From NCBI RefSeq assembly GCF_003056345.1, contig NZ_PYWB01000009.1, positions 1 to 64,000 of the forward strand: a stretch of 64,000 nt of DNA, written 5' to 3'. This DNA is from Devosia submarina (GTDB lineage: Bacteria; Pseudomonadota; Alphaproteobacteria; Rhizobiales; Devosiaceae). The notes under the pieces are model-generated. The model did no database searches and was not told the origin of the DNA. It saw nothing but the letters and a program-made list of their open reading frames with translations. Both the position numbers and the translations under genes were made by a program. Of the stretch, positions 31,778 to 41,122 are shown piece by piece; within the stretch, counting starts at the first letter, position 1, and every line of letters begins with the position of its first letter.

Positions 31778-33187
31778 GTGCCAAAGACCATTTTATCGGG
31801 CATTGCTGTTGCACTGGCCTTGGGATTGAGCCTCACATCCGCGCTGGCTGATGAGTGGACCGCCGTGCGACTGCGCGGCGGTGTGTTTGCGCTGGAAAAC
31901 GGCGCCTGGGTGCAGCTGAAGCGCGGCAGCGTGGTGCCCGATGATCGGGTGATCAAGAGTGCGCCAGGCGGGCGGATCACCCTGGTGCGTGGGGCGGAAA
32001 CGATCGAACTTGGGCCCGACACCACCGCGCAGATCGAGGATCGGTCCGGGTTCACCACGGTCTACAATCACGAAGGCACGGTTGGCGTGGATGCCGAAGC
32101 GCGCAATGTGCAGCATTTTGCCGTGCAGACGCCGTTTCTGGCCGCCGTGGTCAAGGGGACGGCATTTACCGTTCAATCGACGCGTCGCGATTCCACGGTG
32201 ACGGTGACGCGCGGGCGGGTGGAGGTCGAGGACGAGAATTTCGGCACCAGCGTCAGCGTGGGGGCGGGCCAGCAGGTTGCGTCCTCCGATGCAGAGCCGA
32301 TCACTGCCGAGGTGATCGTCGCGGCTCCCGCCAATGCGCCACAGCCGCCGGCGCCGGCCTGGGAGCAGCCGCGTGTGGAGCCCGTGCGCACGCCCGAGCC
32401 GGTGAATGCCGGGAATGGACGAATTGAGCCGAACAGCGGCGATAATTCCGGTCGTGGGAACAACGGCGGGAATAGTGGGGGCAACCGGAACGACGGTGGC
32501 AACCGCGATGATGGCGGCAATGGAAACAGTGGAAACGGCGGCGGGAACAACGGCGGCCAAGGTGGCGGCAATGGTCAGGGCCGTGGGACCGGGAACTCCG
32601 ACAATGGCGGAGGACACGGCAATTCTGGTCATGGCAATGGCAACGGCAATTCCGGTCAGAGCAACAGCAACGGACACTCTGGTCACAGCAATGGCGGCGG
32701 GAACGGGAACTCCGGCAATGGCCACGGCAATGGTGGGGGGAGTGGGAACGGAAATTCCGGCAATGGCAATGGCCACGGCAATTCCGGTCAGAGCAACAGC
32801 AACGGACACTCTGGTCACAGCAATGGCGGCGGGAACGGGAACTCCGGCAATGGCCACGGCAATGGCGGAGGGAATGGGAACGGGAACTCTGGCAATGGCC
32901 ACGGCAGTGGCGGTGGGAATGGAAACGGGAACTCCGGCAATGGCGGGGGGAATGGCAATTCCGGGAATGGGAACGGAAACTCTGGGAACGGCAATGAGAG
33001 CGGGAGCTCCGGCAAGAGCAATAGCGAAGGACGCGGGAACTCCGAAAGCAGCAATGGCAATAGCGGGGGGAACGGAAATGCTGGCAATGGGGGCGGCAAT
33101 TCCGAGAACGGCGGCGGGAACGGCGGCGGCAATGCTGGCGGGAACGGCGGCGGGAACGGGAACGGCAATGGCGGCGGGAAAAAGTAA
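31778..33187 (+). CDS. FecR-domain protein with long Gly/Asn/Ser-rich tail
   Basis: This secreted or periplasmic protein of 469 residues has a signal peptide (about residues 1-25, ending LTSALADEW) and a FecR-type domain (about 30-180; FALENGAWVQLKRG, VKGTAFTVQSTRR, VTRGRVEVEDE). A Pro-rich linker follows, then about 250 residues of almost pure Gly, Asn, Ser and His in short NGNSGNGHGNGGG-like repeats. The GTG at 31778 follows GGGAG by 8 nt. FecR domains here are probably ligand- or wall-binding rather than sigma-related, since no FecI-type gene adjoins. A CHASE2 signalling protein follows; FecR and CHASE2 genes are often neighbours. The tail may be an adhesive or flexible surface segment; that is inference. 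Confidence 0.8.
   Translation: MPKTILSGIAVALALGLSLTSALADEWTAVRLRGGVFALENGAWVQLKRGSVVPDDRVIKSAPGGRITLVRGAETIELGPDTTAQIEDRSGFTTVYNHEGTVGVDAEARNVQHFAVQTPFLAAVVKGTAFTVQSTRRDSTVTVTRGRVEVEDENFGTSVSVGAGQQVASSDAEPITAEVIVAAPANAPQPPAPAWEQPRVEPVRTPEPVNAGNGRIEPNSGDNSGRGNNGGNSGGNRNDGGNRDDGGNGNSGNGGGNNGGQGGGNGQGRGTGNSDNGGGHGNSGHGNGNGNSGQSNSNGHSGHSNGGGNGNSGNGHGNGGGSGNGNSGNGNGHGNSGQSNSNGHSGHSNGGGNGNSGNGHGNGGGNGNGNSGNGHGSGGGNGNGNSGNGGGNGNSGNGNGNSGNGNESGSSGKSNSEGRGNSESSNGNSGGNGNAGNGGGNSENGGGNGGGNAGGNGGGNGNGNGGGKK
32440..33184 (+). repeat. Coding repeat array of the FecR-protein tail, with a 132-bp internal duplication
   Basis: The array is built of GGN-AAY codon pairs. Bases 32645-32733 recur identically at 32777-32865, an offset of 132 bp (44 codons, frame kept). 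It is in-frame low-complexity coding sequence likely to change length by slippage or recombination. Confidence 0.8.
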
Positions 33188-33230
33188 GATGTTTACGCTA
33201 GCCCGCGTTTTTATCCCGCTGGCGGCGTAA

Positions 33231-35912
33231 GTGCGCGGGGCGCTCAGGGCAGGTTTGGTTTTTGGGCTCTTGCTGGTGGTATTGGTTGCCGGCTGGCTGG
33301 GCGTCTTTCTTCCGGCGGATCATGCTCTTTCGGGCCTGCGCTTCCGGGCCACCGACCGTGCGCCGAGCGGCGAGATCGTGCTGGTGGAAATCGATGGGCA
33401 GAGCCTTGCAGGCGTCGGGGTTTGGCCCTGGCCGCGCAGCGTGCACGGGGCAATCCTTGACAAGCTCATGGATGCCGGCGCGCGCGAGGTGGTGTTCGAC
33501 GTCGATTTCAGTGCTGCCTCGAGCGAGGAGGAGGATGCGCTGTTTGAAGCGGCGCTCGAGCGGGCGGGGGGCTATGCCTTTCTGGCTGCGTTTCGGCAGC
33601 TTTCGGGCAACCAGATCATTCTGAGCTACCCGCTGGCGCGGTTTGCGCAATATGCCTCGGCCGTTCTGGTGAATGTGGAAACCGAGCAGGACGGGCTTCT
33701 GCGCAAGGTGCCGGCAGCGCTTTTGCGCGATGGCAGCCCTATTCCATCCATTGCCGTGGCGCTGGGGCAGCCGGATGGAGCGCTGCCCCAAACAATCGAG
33801 ATCGACTTTGGCATCGACCTCAACCGCGTTGATCGCATCTCGGCCATTGATCTGCTGGAGGGCAAGATCAACCCGGGGCGGATCGTGGACCGGCAGGTGG
33901 TAATCGGGGCGACGGCGATCGAGTTGCGGGACTTCTTCAGCGTGCCGCGCTTTGGCATTGTTTCGGGGCCCATGGCGCAGATTGCCGCCGCTGAAACGGT
34001 GAAGGCGGGGCGGTCGCTGCAGTCTTATGGCCTGTGGCCGGCGCTTGCCGTGCTGGCGCTGCTGGGCCTTGTGAGCATCGGGCAGGGCGGCGCATGGTCG
34101 CCGCGGCGGCAGGCTGTTCTGGCCGTTTTCGTGGCGCTGGTAACCGAAATTGTTGCCTGGCTCGTTTTGCGGCAATGGGCGATCGGCTTTTCGACGGCGC
34201 TTGTTCACGCTGGGCTCGCGGGCCTTGTGATGCTGGCGTTCCTTGATGAGCGTGCCGTGCGGTTCCGGCAGCACCAGCGGGTCAGGGCGCAGCGGGCCTT
34301 GATGCAGCATATGCTGGCGCAGGTGGTGACGGATAATTTCAACGGCATCCTCGTGGTGGATGAAACGGGCACCATAGTTGCAGCCAGCGATGCGGCAGCG
34401 GCGATCCTGGGGCGGCAGGGTGAGCTGGTCGGGCAGGCGCCGGGCGCCGTCCTGCCGGCGGAACTGGGAGAATGGCTGGGGCCAGGGGTAAGTGGCGCCC
34501 AGCAATACCTTTGCCGGATCGGTTCGCGCGAGCGGATCCTTGATGTGGTAGCGACGCGGTCGCCGCTGGCGAGCCCCGATGGGGCGGCCGAGCAGCGCGA
34601 GGTGCTGTGCATTACGTTCAAGGATATCACCGAGGAGCGGCGCCAGGCAGAGCAACTGAGCTATCTGGCGAGCCATGATGCGGTGACGGGTGCGCTGTCG
34701 CGCTATGCGCTGGAGGAGCATATTGCGGGGCAATTGGGCAAGGTTCCGGCTGTTACGGCTGTGCTGGTGCGCTTGGACCGATTGCGCAATGTGAGCGCGA
34801 CACTGGGGCACGATTTGGCTGATAGCGTTTTGTGTGCGGCCTATGAGCGGCTTCACACGCATCTGGGCGTGCCGGTGGGTCGGCTGGGGAGCGATCTTTT
34901 TGCGTTTTGCTGGCCCTTTGGCCTGGGCGAGGGGGAGCTGGCCGAAGAATTAGGGCGGCTCGGTGCCGCGCTCGAGGCACCCTATGAGATCAACGAGCAT
35001 ATCGTGGTGCTGGGTGCGCGGTTCGGTGTGAGTTCAACGCGTACGGCGCAGGGCGGAGCGTCTGATCTTTTGCAGCAGGCCGAGATCGCGCTGCGCAGCG
35101 CGTCGGATGCGGGTTTTGCGGTTTATACAGCGTCGGAGGGGGAAAAGACGCGGGCACAGCAAGCGCTCGATATCGCTATGCGGCGGGCGCTGGAGCACCG
35201 GGAATTCTTCCTGCTGTATCAGCCGCAGATGGCGCTCGAGAGCGGCGAGATGGTGGGCGTCGAAGCCCTGGTGCGCTGGCAGGATCCCAAGCGGGGCCTT
35301 GTATCCCCGGCGGAGTTCATTCCCCTGGCTGAAGAAACCGGGCTTATCATCGCCTTGGGCGAATGGGTGCTGCGCGCGGCCTGCCAGGAGGCGGCATCGT
35401 GGAACTGGAGCGGGCGGCTTTCGATCAATGTTTCGCCGCTGCAGTTCAAGCTGGCCGATGTGGTGGAGCTGGTGGAAGATGCCACGCGGCAGTCCGGCTT
35501 TCCTGCCAGCCGACTTGATATCGAGATCACCGAGGGGCTTTATGTGGGCAATGACAGCGCTGTTATCGCGGCGCTGGAGCGCTTGCGGGAGATGGGCTGC
35601 AAGATCGCCATTGATGATTTCGGCACGGGCTATTCTTCCCTGAGCTATCTTTCGGCGCTGCCTGCCGACAAGATCAAGATCGACCAGAGCTTTGTGCGCA
35701 GCCTGCCCGATCCGGGTAGCGAGGCTATTGTGGAAACCATTGCGGCCATGGCTGGGCGCTTGGGCTTGTCCGTGATCGCCGAGGGCGTGGAGACGGCGGA
35801 GCAGCGGGATTATCTGCGGGGGCTGGGGTGTCCGGTAGGGCAGGGATATCTGTTTAGCCGTCCGGTGCGCGCGGAGGAGCTGGGGCTCAAGGCGTTGCCA
35901 ATCGCGGTTTAG
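33231..35912 (+). CDS. CHASE2-PAS-GGDEF(degenerate)-EAL membrane phosphodiesterase
   Basis: This 893-residue protein has TM1 (about 8-28), a periplasmic CHASE2 domain (about 30-260), two or three TM helices (about 268-345), a PAS domain (about 365-470), a GGDEF-like domain (about 480-625) and an EAL domain (about 640-885). The GGDEF site reads GRLGSDLFAF, so cyclase activity is probably lost. The EAL site is complete (VEALVRWQ, INVSP, EITEG, DDFGTGYSSLSY, KIDQSF, AEGVETAEQ), so it should hydrolyse c-di-GMP. The start is a GTG at 33231, directly after the TAA of a 13-codon ORF (33189-33230), which may couple its translation to the FecR gene. The FecR-domain protein is the likely partner of the CHASE2 sensor. 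Confidence 0.88.
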   Translation: MRGALRAGLVFGLLLVVLVAGWLGVFLPADHALSGLRFRATDRAPSGEIVLVEIDGQSLAGVGVWPWPRSVHGAILDKLMDAGAREVVFDVDFSAASSEEEDALFEAALERAGGYAFLAAFRQLSGNQIILSYPLARFAQYASAVLVNVETEQDGLLRKVPAALLRDGSPIPSIAVALGQPDGALPQTIEIDFGIDLNRVDRISAIDLLEGKINPGRIVDRQVVIGATAIELRDFFSVPRFGIVSGPMAQIAAAETVKAGRSLQSYGLWPALAVLALLGLVSIGQGGAWSPRRQAVLAVFVALVTEIVAWLVLRQWAIGFSTALVHAGLAGLVMLAFLDERAVRFRQHQRVRAQRALMQHMLAQVVTDNFNGILVVDETGTIVAASDAAAAILGRQGELVGQAPGAVLPAELGEWLGPGVSGAQQYLCRIGSRERILDVVATRSPLASPDGAAEQREVLCITFKDITEERRQAEQLSYLASHDAVTGALSRYALEEHIAGQLGKVPAVTAVLVRLDRLRNVSATLGHDLADSVLCAAYERLHTHLGVPVGRLGSDLFAFCWPFGLGEGELAEELGRLGAALEAPYEINEHIVVLGARFGVSSTRTAQGGASDLLQQAEIALRSASDAGFAVYTASEGEKTRAQQALDIAMRRALEHREFFLLYQPQMALESGEMVGVEALVRWQDPKRGLVSPAEFIPLAEETGLIIALGEWVLRAACQEAASWNWSGRLSINVSPLQFKLADVVELVEDATRQSGFPASRLDIEITEGLYVGNDSAVIAALERLREMGCKIAIDDFGTGYSSLSYLSALPADKIKIDQSFVRSLPDPGSEAIVETIAAMAGRLGLSVIAEGVETAEQRDYLRGLGCPVGQGYLFSRPVRAEELGLKALPIAV

Positions 35913-35945
35913 ATTTGGGCTGTAGGGAAGCTAGCTACGGCTCAT

Positions 35946-36023
35946 CGTCATTACCCGGCTTGTCCGGGTGGTCCATTTCTGCCTGAGGTAGAATGGATTG
36001 CCCGGACGAGCCGGGCAATGACG
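35946..36023. repeat. Long inverted-repeat intergenic element (CCCGG family)
   Basis: CGTCATTACCCGG at one end and CCGGGCAATGACG at the other are inverted, and each half holds its own hairpin (CCCGGCTTGTCCGGG; CCCGGACGAGCCGGG). It lies between convergent genes and may act as a terminator. It is one of several dispersed GC-rich palindromic elements in the window. Confidence 0.7.
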
Positions 36024-36046
36024 GCTTCGGGACGGTCTGAGGAGGG

Positions 36047-36460
36047 TTAACTCCCTGCGCCGTCCTGCTGAACGGACTGGCCGATGGCCCAGGTGATGCC
36101 GAAGGGGTCCTTGAACTGGCCGTAGATGTCGCCCCAGAATTCTGTCTTGAGCGGGGAGGTAATTGTGCAGCCTGCGGCGATGGCGCGGTCCCACCACATC
36201 TGGGCATCGTCGACATGGATGTGGAGGTTGAACCCTTGCGGGGCGACCGGAGAATGGCCGTGGTCGGGGAAGAAGTCACAAAGGAACATTGGAGTGCCGT
36301 TGATGTCGATCTGGGCGTGCATGAGCCGGCCGCTGTCCTGGGCCGGCAAGGCTTCGCGCTCGATGGCGCCCAGGGCTTGCACGTAGAAGTCGATCGCCTT
36401 GCGAGCGCCATCGACATAAATATAGGGCGTCACGCCGGTCTTAGGGCGGAATTGACTCAT
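36047..36460 (-). CDS. VOC family (PhnB-like glyoxalase/bleomycin-resistance fold) protein
   Basis: This 137-residue VOC protein has two beta-alpha-beta-beta-beta units: TPYIYVDGARKAIDFYVQAL at the start, and FNLHIHVDDAQMWWDRAIAA with FWGDIYGQFKDPFGITWAIG in the second half, typical of the PhnB-like group. The ATG at 36460 follows GGAGGA. It lies 76 bp after the ECF42-type sigma gene and the DGPF gene on the same strand, a usual gene set. The molecular role of this set is not well established. Confidence 0.82.
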   Translation of the reverse strand: MSQFRPKTGVTPYIYVDGARKAIDFYVQALGAIEREALPAQDSGRLMHAQIDINGTPMFLCDFFPDHGHSPVAPQGFNLHIHVDDAQMWWDRAIAAGCTITSPLKTEFWGDIYGQFKDPFGITWAIGQSVQQDGAGS

Positions 36461-36535
36461 GTTTGGGTCCTCCAATGCTTGTTCCATGCCCCTATGACGA
36501 AGCCAAATGGCGGCGTTCGACAGCCTCCTTTTGAT

Positions 36536-37804
36536 TTATTTCAGCGCCAGGAGAGGCGATGGGGGCGTGGGCTTGCCCAGCCGGTCAATGTGGCTGCGGA
36601 TATGGGCGGCTTCCGCCGGAGTGCCGGCCAGAGCCATGGCGCGGCAGAAGGCTTCGCGCGCCTCATCGATCCGGCCGAGCTGCGTCAGCAGGCCCCCACG
36701 CACGCCATGGAAATAGAAATAGGTGTAGAGCCGATCGGACAGCGGCTCGATCAGGGTAAGGGCCGCGGCGGGTCCTCGAGTTTTGCCCACGGCGACGGCG
36801 CGGTTGAGCGTAACGACGGGCGATGGCTGGAGCGTTTCAAGCGTCTGATAGAGGCGGTCGATGCTCCACCAGTCTGTTTCGGCGGCGCTCGATGCCCGGG
36901 CGTGCTGGGCTGATATGGCGGCCTGCACCTGGTAGATGCCGGGCTCGCGGTGGCGCAGGGCCTTTTCGACGAGCGCACGGCCTTCGGCGATCATGCCGGC
37001 ATCCCAGAGTTCGCGGTCCTGATCTTCCAGCAGCACCAATTGACCTGAATTATCGATGCGGGCGCGGTTGCGGGCGTGCTGGAGGAGCATCAGCGCACAA
37101 AGGCCCATGATTTCGGGTTCGCTGGGAAAGAGGCGCAAGAGCAGGCGGCACAGGCGAATGGCTTCGTCGCACATTTGGGCGGCGCCGGGGTCGGAATGGC
37201 CGCGGGAATAGCCTTCGTTGAAGAGGAGGTAAAGCATGACGGCGACATTGCCCAGACGCTCGAGCCGCGTCTGCCTATCGGGCGGATCAAAGGCGACGTT
37301 GCCATCGGCAATGACGCGCTTTGCGCGGGTGAGCCTTTGCTCCATGGCCGCTTCGCTTACAAGGAACGCCCGGGCCAGTTGCTTGAGCGGCACGCCCGCC
37401 ACGATGCGCAGGGCCAGGGCGATCTGCGCATTGGCGGGCAAGTCGGGATGGCAGCAGGTGAACAGGAGCCGCAGGATGTCGTCGCGGTAGTGCGCGCCAT
37501 CGAGGCGCTCGGCGAGGCTGGTTTCGGTGTCCTCGGTGTCCGACAGCTGTTCTTCGGGCGGCAGGGGAACGTTGCGGCTCCGCTTGCGCAGCGAGTCGAC
37601 ACCCGAATTGCGGCCCACAAAGATGAGCCATGCCGTCGGGTCGCGCGGCGGCCCCTTGAGCGGCCAGGTGCGCACCGCCCGCAGGCACGCCTCCTGGAAC
37701 GCTTCTTCGGCCAGATCGAGATTGCGGAAATAGCGCAGCAATGCGCTCAGCGCCCGGGGCCGTGCCGATTGGAGGGCAGCAGCGATCCAGGCATTGTCGG
37801 TCAT
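36536..37804 (-). CDS. ECF RNA polymerase sigma factor, ECF42-type with C-terminal TPR-like domain
   Basis: The 422-residue protein has sigma2 (about 15-85; YFRNLDLAEEAFQEACLRAV) and sigma4 (about 115-165; LKQLARAFLVSEAAMEQRLT) regions, then about 240 residues of helical TPR-like repeats (GNVAVMLYLLFNEGYSRGHS and following). This long C-terminal extension and the adjacent DGPF/YCII gene define the ECF42 group, which has no anti-sigma factor and is thought to be controlled through its C-terminal domain. The start overlaps the DGPF gene stop by 4 bp. It directs RNA polymerase to its own promoters, probably including this operon. Confidence 0.9.
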   Translation of the reverse strand: MTDNAWIAAALQSARPRALSALLRYFRNLDLAEEAFQEACLRAVRTWPLKGPPRDPTAWLIFVGRNSGVDSLRKRSRNVPLPPEEQLSDTEDTETSLAERLDGAHYRDDILRLLFTCCHPDLPANAQIALALRIVAGVPLKQLARAFLVSEAAMEQRLTRAKRVIADGNVAFDPPDRQTRLERLGNVAVMLYLLFNEGYSRGHSDPGAAQMCDEAIRLCRLLLRLFPSEPEIMGLCALMLLQHARNRARIDNSGQLVLLEDQDRELWDAGMIAEGRALVEKALRHREPGIYQVQAAISAQHARASSAAETDWWSIDRLYQTLETLQPSPVVTLNRAVAVGKTRGPAAALTLIEPLSDRLYTYFYFHGVRGGLLTQLGRIDEAREAFCRAMALAGTPAEAAHIRSHIDRLGKPTPPSPLLALK

Positions 37805-38175
37805 CCGTCCACCTCGTTGGTGTTGTAGTAGCCGACGGGGCGGATCTCATAGGAGCCGAGCCCCGGATTGGCGACAGCGAGGTCCTTGGCGAACTGGATG
37901 GCTTCCTCGAGGCTATCGCAGTCGACGATGTAGAACCCGAGGAACTGTTCCTTGGTTTCGGCAAAGGGTCCGTCGATGATCAGCGGTTCGCCCGAGCCTT
38001 TTCGCAAGGTGGTGGCCGATGTGGTGGGCAGCAGGCGCGCGACGGGCCCGAGCTTGTTCTGGACGCGCATGGTGTCCTGGACCTTTTCGAGGCGCGCCAT
38101 GCAGGCGTCGTCTTCTTCCTTGGTCCAGGCGGAAACAGCGTTCTCATCGTTGTAGCAGAGGATGGCATATCGCAT
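37801..38175 (-). CDS. DGPF-domain (YCII-related) protein, ECF42 partner
   Basis: This 124-residue ferredoxin-like-fold protein has the hallmark LIIDGPFAETKEQFLG. YCII-related DGPF proteins are encoded beside ECF42 sigma factors; their function is uncertain. Its stop codon overlaps the sigma factor start (ATGA), so translation is coupled. GAGGGA precedes the ATG at 38175. Confidence 0.9.
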   Translation of the reverse strand: MRYAILCYNDENAVSAWTKEEDDACMARLEKVQDTMRVQNKLGPVARLLPTTSATTLRKGSGEPLIIDGPFAETKEQFLGFYIVDCDSLEEAIQFAKDLAVANPGLGSYEIRPVGYYNTNEVDG

Positions 38176-38253
38176 CGTGATCCCTCGTCGTTGTGATGAC
38201 GAGCGACTATGCCCGAAACAGACAGCGGCGGAAGGGGAAAATGGGGCGCTTCG

Positions 38254-39174
38254 TCAACCCACCGGGGGTGGCGTGTTGCGCGCGATGGTCACCGTAGCGC
38301 CCAGGGACGCCACGATGATGGCGGCAATACCGGCTATTTGCCAGAGGCTGAGCGTTTCGCCCAGGACAAGAAGACCCATGAGGGCTGCCAGGGCTGGTTG
38401 GCCGCTCATCAGGATGCCGAAAAGGCGCGAGGGGATGTGGGGCAGGGCGACCATATCGAGCGCATAGGGAATGGCGCTGGACAGGAGCGCAACGCCCAAG
38501 GCGATCGGGAGGATGGCGGGGTCGAGCAGCGTGGTGCCGGCCGTCGTGATGCCAAAGGGCAGGGCAATGATGGCGGCGATGGAAACGCCTAGGGCCGTGA
38601 TGTGCGGGCCACCGCCTGTGCCGGCGCGCTGGCCAAAGATGATATAGCCGGCCCAGCAGCCGCCTGCGGCCAGGGCAAGAAGCACGCCCACCATGCTGAA
38701 ATGTTCGGAGCTTTCGCCCAGGGGCAGGAGGGCGGCAAAGCCGAGAACCGCCATGGCAACCCAGAAGAAATCGAGCGGTTTGCGCGAGCCGGCCAGGGCG
38801 ACGGCAAGGGGGCCGGTGAATTCAAGGGCAACGGCGATGCCCAAGGGGATGCTCGACAGGGCAGCGTAGAAAAAGAGGTTCATGGCGCCCATGGTCGCGC
38901 CATACAGCAGGACTGCGCGCCATTGGGCCGGATCGAGCTTTTGGCGCCAGGGACGGAAGATGAGCAGGAGCACAAGGGCGGCGAGCGTCAGGCGCAGCGT
39001 GGTCGCGCCGGCGGCGCCGACATGGGGGAAAAGTCCCTTGGCAAAAGACGCGCCGGTCTGGGTGAAGATCATGCCCAAAGTGATGAGTGAAACGGACAGG
39101 GGAACGGACGGGGTGCGCACGGGGAGGCTTTCGCTGGGATGGGCGTGCTTAGCAGGGTTATGGGCGGGCGTCAT
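38254..39174 (-). CDS. EamA/DMT-family exporter (RhtA-like)
   Basis: This 306-residue protein has about ten TM helices in two EamA repeats (about 28-150 and 165-300). FEFTGPLAVALAGSRKPLDF-like wording in the first repeat and LPHIPSRLFGILMSGQPALA in the second match the RhtA group, which exports threonine and homoserine. Substrate identity here is not certain. The N-terminal 25 residues are polar and the start may lie further in. It is a single-gene unit upstream of a palindromic repeat. Confidence 0.82.
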   Translation of the reverse strand: MTPAHNPAKHAHPSESLPVRTPSVPLSVSLITLGMIFTQTGASFAKGLFPHVGAAGATTLRLTLAALVLLLIFRPWRQKLDPAQWRAVLLYGATMGAMNLFFYAALSSIPLGIAVALEFTGPLAVALAGSRKPLDFFWVAMAVLGFAALLPLGESSEHFSMVGVLLALAAGGCWAGYIIFGQRAGTGGGPHITALGVSIAAIIALPFGITTAGTTLLDPAILPIALGVALLSSAIPYALDMVALPHIPSRLFGILMSGQPALAALMGLLVLGETLSLWQIAGIAAIIVASLGATVTIARNTPPPVG

Positions 39175-39193
39175 CGGGCGTCACATGTCGGGT

Positions 39194-39279
39194 CGTCACC
39201 CTTGGGCCTGACCCAAGGGGTCTACACTCGCGCGTTGATAGGCAAGTATAGAGCCCTCGGGTCGAGCCCGAGGGTGACG
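39194..39279. repeat. Long inverted-repeat intergenic element (GTCACCC family)
   Basis: CGTCACCCTTGGG near the left end and CCCGAGGGTGACG at the right end are inverted; each side also forms an inner hairpin (CCCTTGGG...CCCAAGGG; CCCTCGGG...CCCGAGGG). It lies between the divergent EamA and aldo/keto reductase genes. Confidence 0.68.
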
Positions 39280-39384
39280 ATTGGTGGGGGGCAGCGACAC
39301 TGTGTTCATGAACTGCGTCTGCCCGATTGACCCGACTCCCAATGCGCTTTAGCGCTAGAGCGCCAGAACAAAGGAGGAATGCCG

Positions 39385-40446
39385 ATGGAATATCGTTATC
39401 TGGGCCGTTCGGGGTTGAAGGTTTCGACGCTGACCATGGGCACGATGACCTTTGGCGGGTCGGAGCGCATCGGCAATACGGCGCAGGACGATGCGACGCG
39501 CCAGATCGACATGTGCCTCGATGCCGGGATCAACCTCCTCGACACGGCCAATGTTTATAATGCCGGTGTTTCCGAGGAAATGATTGGGGTGGCGCTGAGC
39601 GAGAACGGGCGGCGCGAGCGGACGCTCCTAGCGACCAAGGTGCGCTTTCGCATGGGTGAGGGGCCCAACCAGGTGGGCTTGTCGCGCCACCATATCATCG
39701 AGCAGTGCAAGGCAAGCCTCAAGCGGCTCAAGACCGACCATATCGACCTTTATCAGGTGCATGAATGGGACGGCATGACGCCCATCGAGGAGACCATGGA
39801 AGCGCTCGATACGCTCGTGCGCCATGGCCATGTCCGCTATATCGGCTGTTCCAATTATTCGGGCTGGCACATCATGAAGGCGCTGGCCGCGGCCGGCGAG
39901 CGCAAGGGCGAGCGCTTTGTTTCGCAGCAGATCCATTACACGCTCCATTCGCGCGAAGCCGAATATGAGCTGATCCCGATCACGCAGGACCAGGGGCTGG
40001 GCGTGCTGGTGTGGTCGCCGCTCGCCGGGGGCTTGCTTTCGGGCAAGTACCGCCGGGATGGCGGGCCGAAATCAGGCCGGCATGTGGGCGGGTTCCGCGA
40101 GCCGCCGGTTTATGATTGGGAAAAGCTCTATGACATTATCGATGCCATTGTGGCCGTGGCCGATGCGCGGGGCGTTTCGGGCGCGCAGGTGGCGCTGGCG
40201 TGGCTCCTGGGCCGGCCGGGCGTGACATCGGTCATCATTGGAGGGCGCTCGGACGAACAGTTCCGGGATAATCTGCTTGCCGCCGAGCTCAAGCTCACGG
40301 CCGAGGAGCGGGCGCAACTCGATGCGGCAAGCCAGCCGCCGCTGCTCTATCCCTATTGGCACCAGTCGTTTACCGCCCAGGATCGCCTGGGCAAAATCGA
40401 TCTCGACCTGATCGGACCTTACGCAGAGGACTTCAAGCGTGGCTGA
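39385..40446 (+). CDS. Aldo/keto reductase
   Basis: This 353-residue NADP-dependent oxidoreductase with an AKR TIM barrel has the catalytic tetrad: Asp and Tyr in [11 protein letters not shown], Lys in LLATKVRF and His in LYQVHEWD. The cofactor site near the C-terminus reads [12 protein letters not shown] chose the ATG at 39385, 7 nt after GGAGG; the ATG at 39379 is only 1 nt from that site. The substrate is unknown. The stop overlaps the start of the FAH-family gene by 8 bp, so the enzymes may act in one catabolic pathway. Confidence 0.88.
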   Translation: MEYRYLGRSGLKVSTLTMGTMTFGGSERIGNTAQDDATRQIDMCLDAGINLLDTANVYNAGVSEEMIGVALSENGRRERTLLATKVRFRMGEGPNQVGLSRHHIIEQCKASLKRLKTDHIDLYQVHEWDGMTPIEETMEALDTLVRHGHVRYIGCSNYSGWHIMKALAAAGERKGERFVSQQIHYTLHSREAEYELIPITQDQGLGVLVWSPLAGGLLSGKYRRDGGPKSGRHVGGFREPPVYDWEKLYDIIDAIVAVADARGVSGAQVALAWLLGRPGVTSVIIGGRSDEQFRDNLLAAELKLTAEERAQLDAASQPPLLYPYWHQSFTAQDRLGKIDLDLIGPYAEDFKRG

Positions 40447-41122
40447 TTTTTTGTTTGAGCCGCATGCGCCGGTGACCGTGCCGATTGCGCGCGGTGGGCT
40501 CTTTGCCGTGCGGCGCGTCTATTGCGTGGGGCGAAACTACGTCGAGCACATCCGCGAGATGGGCAATGACGAGCGCGAGCCGCCGTTCTTTTTCAGCAAG
40601 CCGGCTGATGCTGTGGTGGTGGGAGGCGCTTCGGTGCCCTATCCGCCGCAGACGGCGGATCTGCACCATGAGATCGAGCTGGTGGTGGCCATAGGCAAGG
40701 ACGGGCGCGACATTGCCGTCGCCGATGCGTTGACCCACGTCTATGGCTACGCGGCCGGGCTCGACATGACGCGGCGCAATCTGCAGGCCGTCGCGAAAAA
40801 GGCCGGGCGGCCTTGGGAAATGGCCAAGGCCTTCGACTATTCTGCGCCGATTGGGACGATCGAGCCAGCCGACGCGATTGGACATCCGGACAAGGGCGCG
40901 ATCACGCTCAGCGTCAATGGGGAGGTGCGCCAGCGTGGCGATCTCTCCGAGCAGATCTGGAGCGTGGCAGAGGCAATCTCCTACCTTAGCGGCTTTGTCC
41001 AGTTGCGGGCGGGCGATCTCATCATGACGGGTACGCCCTCAGGCGTTGGCGCCGTGGTGCGCGGGGATGTGCTGGAAGGCACGATCGAGGGTGTGGGCAC
41101 CGTGCGGACGATGATCGCTTAA
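40439..41122 (+). CDS. Fumarylacetoacetate-hydrolase family protein (fumarylpyruvate hydrolase-like)
   Basis: The 227-residue FAH-fold protein has metal ligands in [12 protein letters not shown] (Glu-x-Glu) and [10 protein letters not shown] (Asp), and the C-terminal [11 protein letters not shown] motif. The N-terminal [16 protein letters not shown] resembles fumarylpyruvate/acylpyruvate hydrolases of aromatic catabolism. The start is a GTG at 40439 inside the end of the AKR gene. Its stop TAA overlaps the ATG of the helicase gene. Confidence 0.87.
   Translation: MADFLFEPHAPVTVPIARGGLFAVRRVYCVGRNYVEHIREMGNDEREPPFFFSKPADAVVVGGASVPYPPQTADLHHEIELVVAIGKDGRDIAVADALTHVYGYAAGLDMTRRNLQAVAKKAGRPWEMAKAFDYSAPIGTIEPADAIGHPDKGAITLSVNGEVRQRGDLSEQIWSVAEAISYLSGFVQLRAGDLIMTGTPSGVGAVVRGDVLEGTIEGVGTVRTMIA

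Noticed and set aside
31793..32902. Long minus-strand open frame opposite the FecR-protein gene
   Set aside because: It is a by-product of the Gly/Asn codon repeat; its Val/Ala/Ile repeats mirror the plus strand.
32440..33184. Repeat array considered as a possible CRISPR or other non-coding array
   Set aside because: The repeats are in frame with the FecR-domain protein, have no unique spacers of constant length, and no cas genes are present.
33198..34862. Minus-strand open frame of 554 codons
   Set aside because: Antisense to the CHASE2-PAS-GGDEF-EAL gene, with no recognisable domain.
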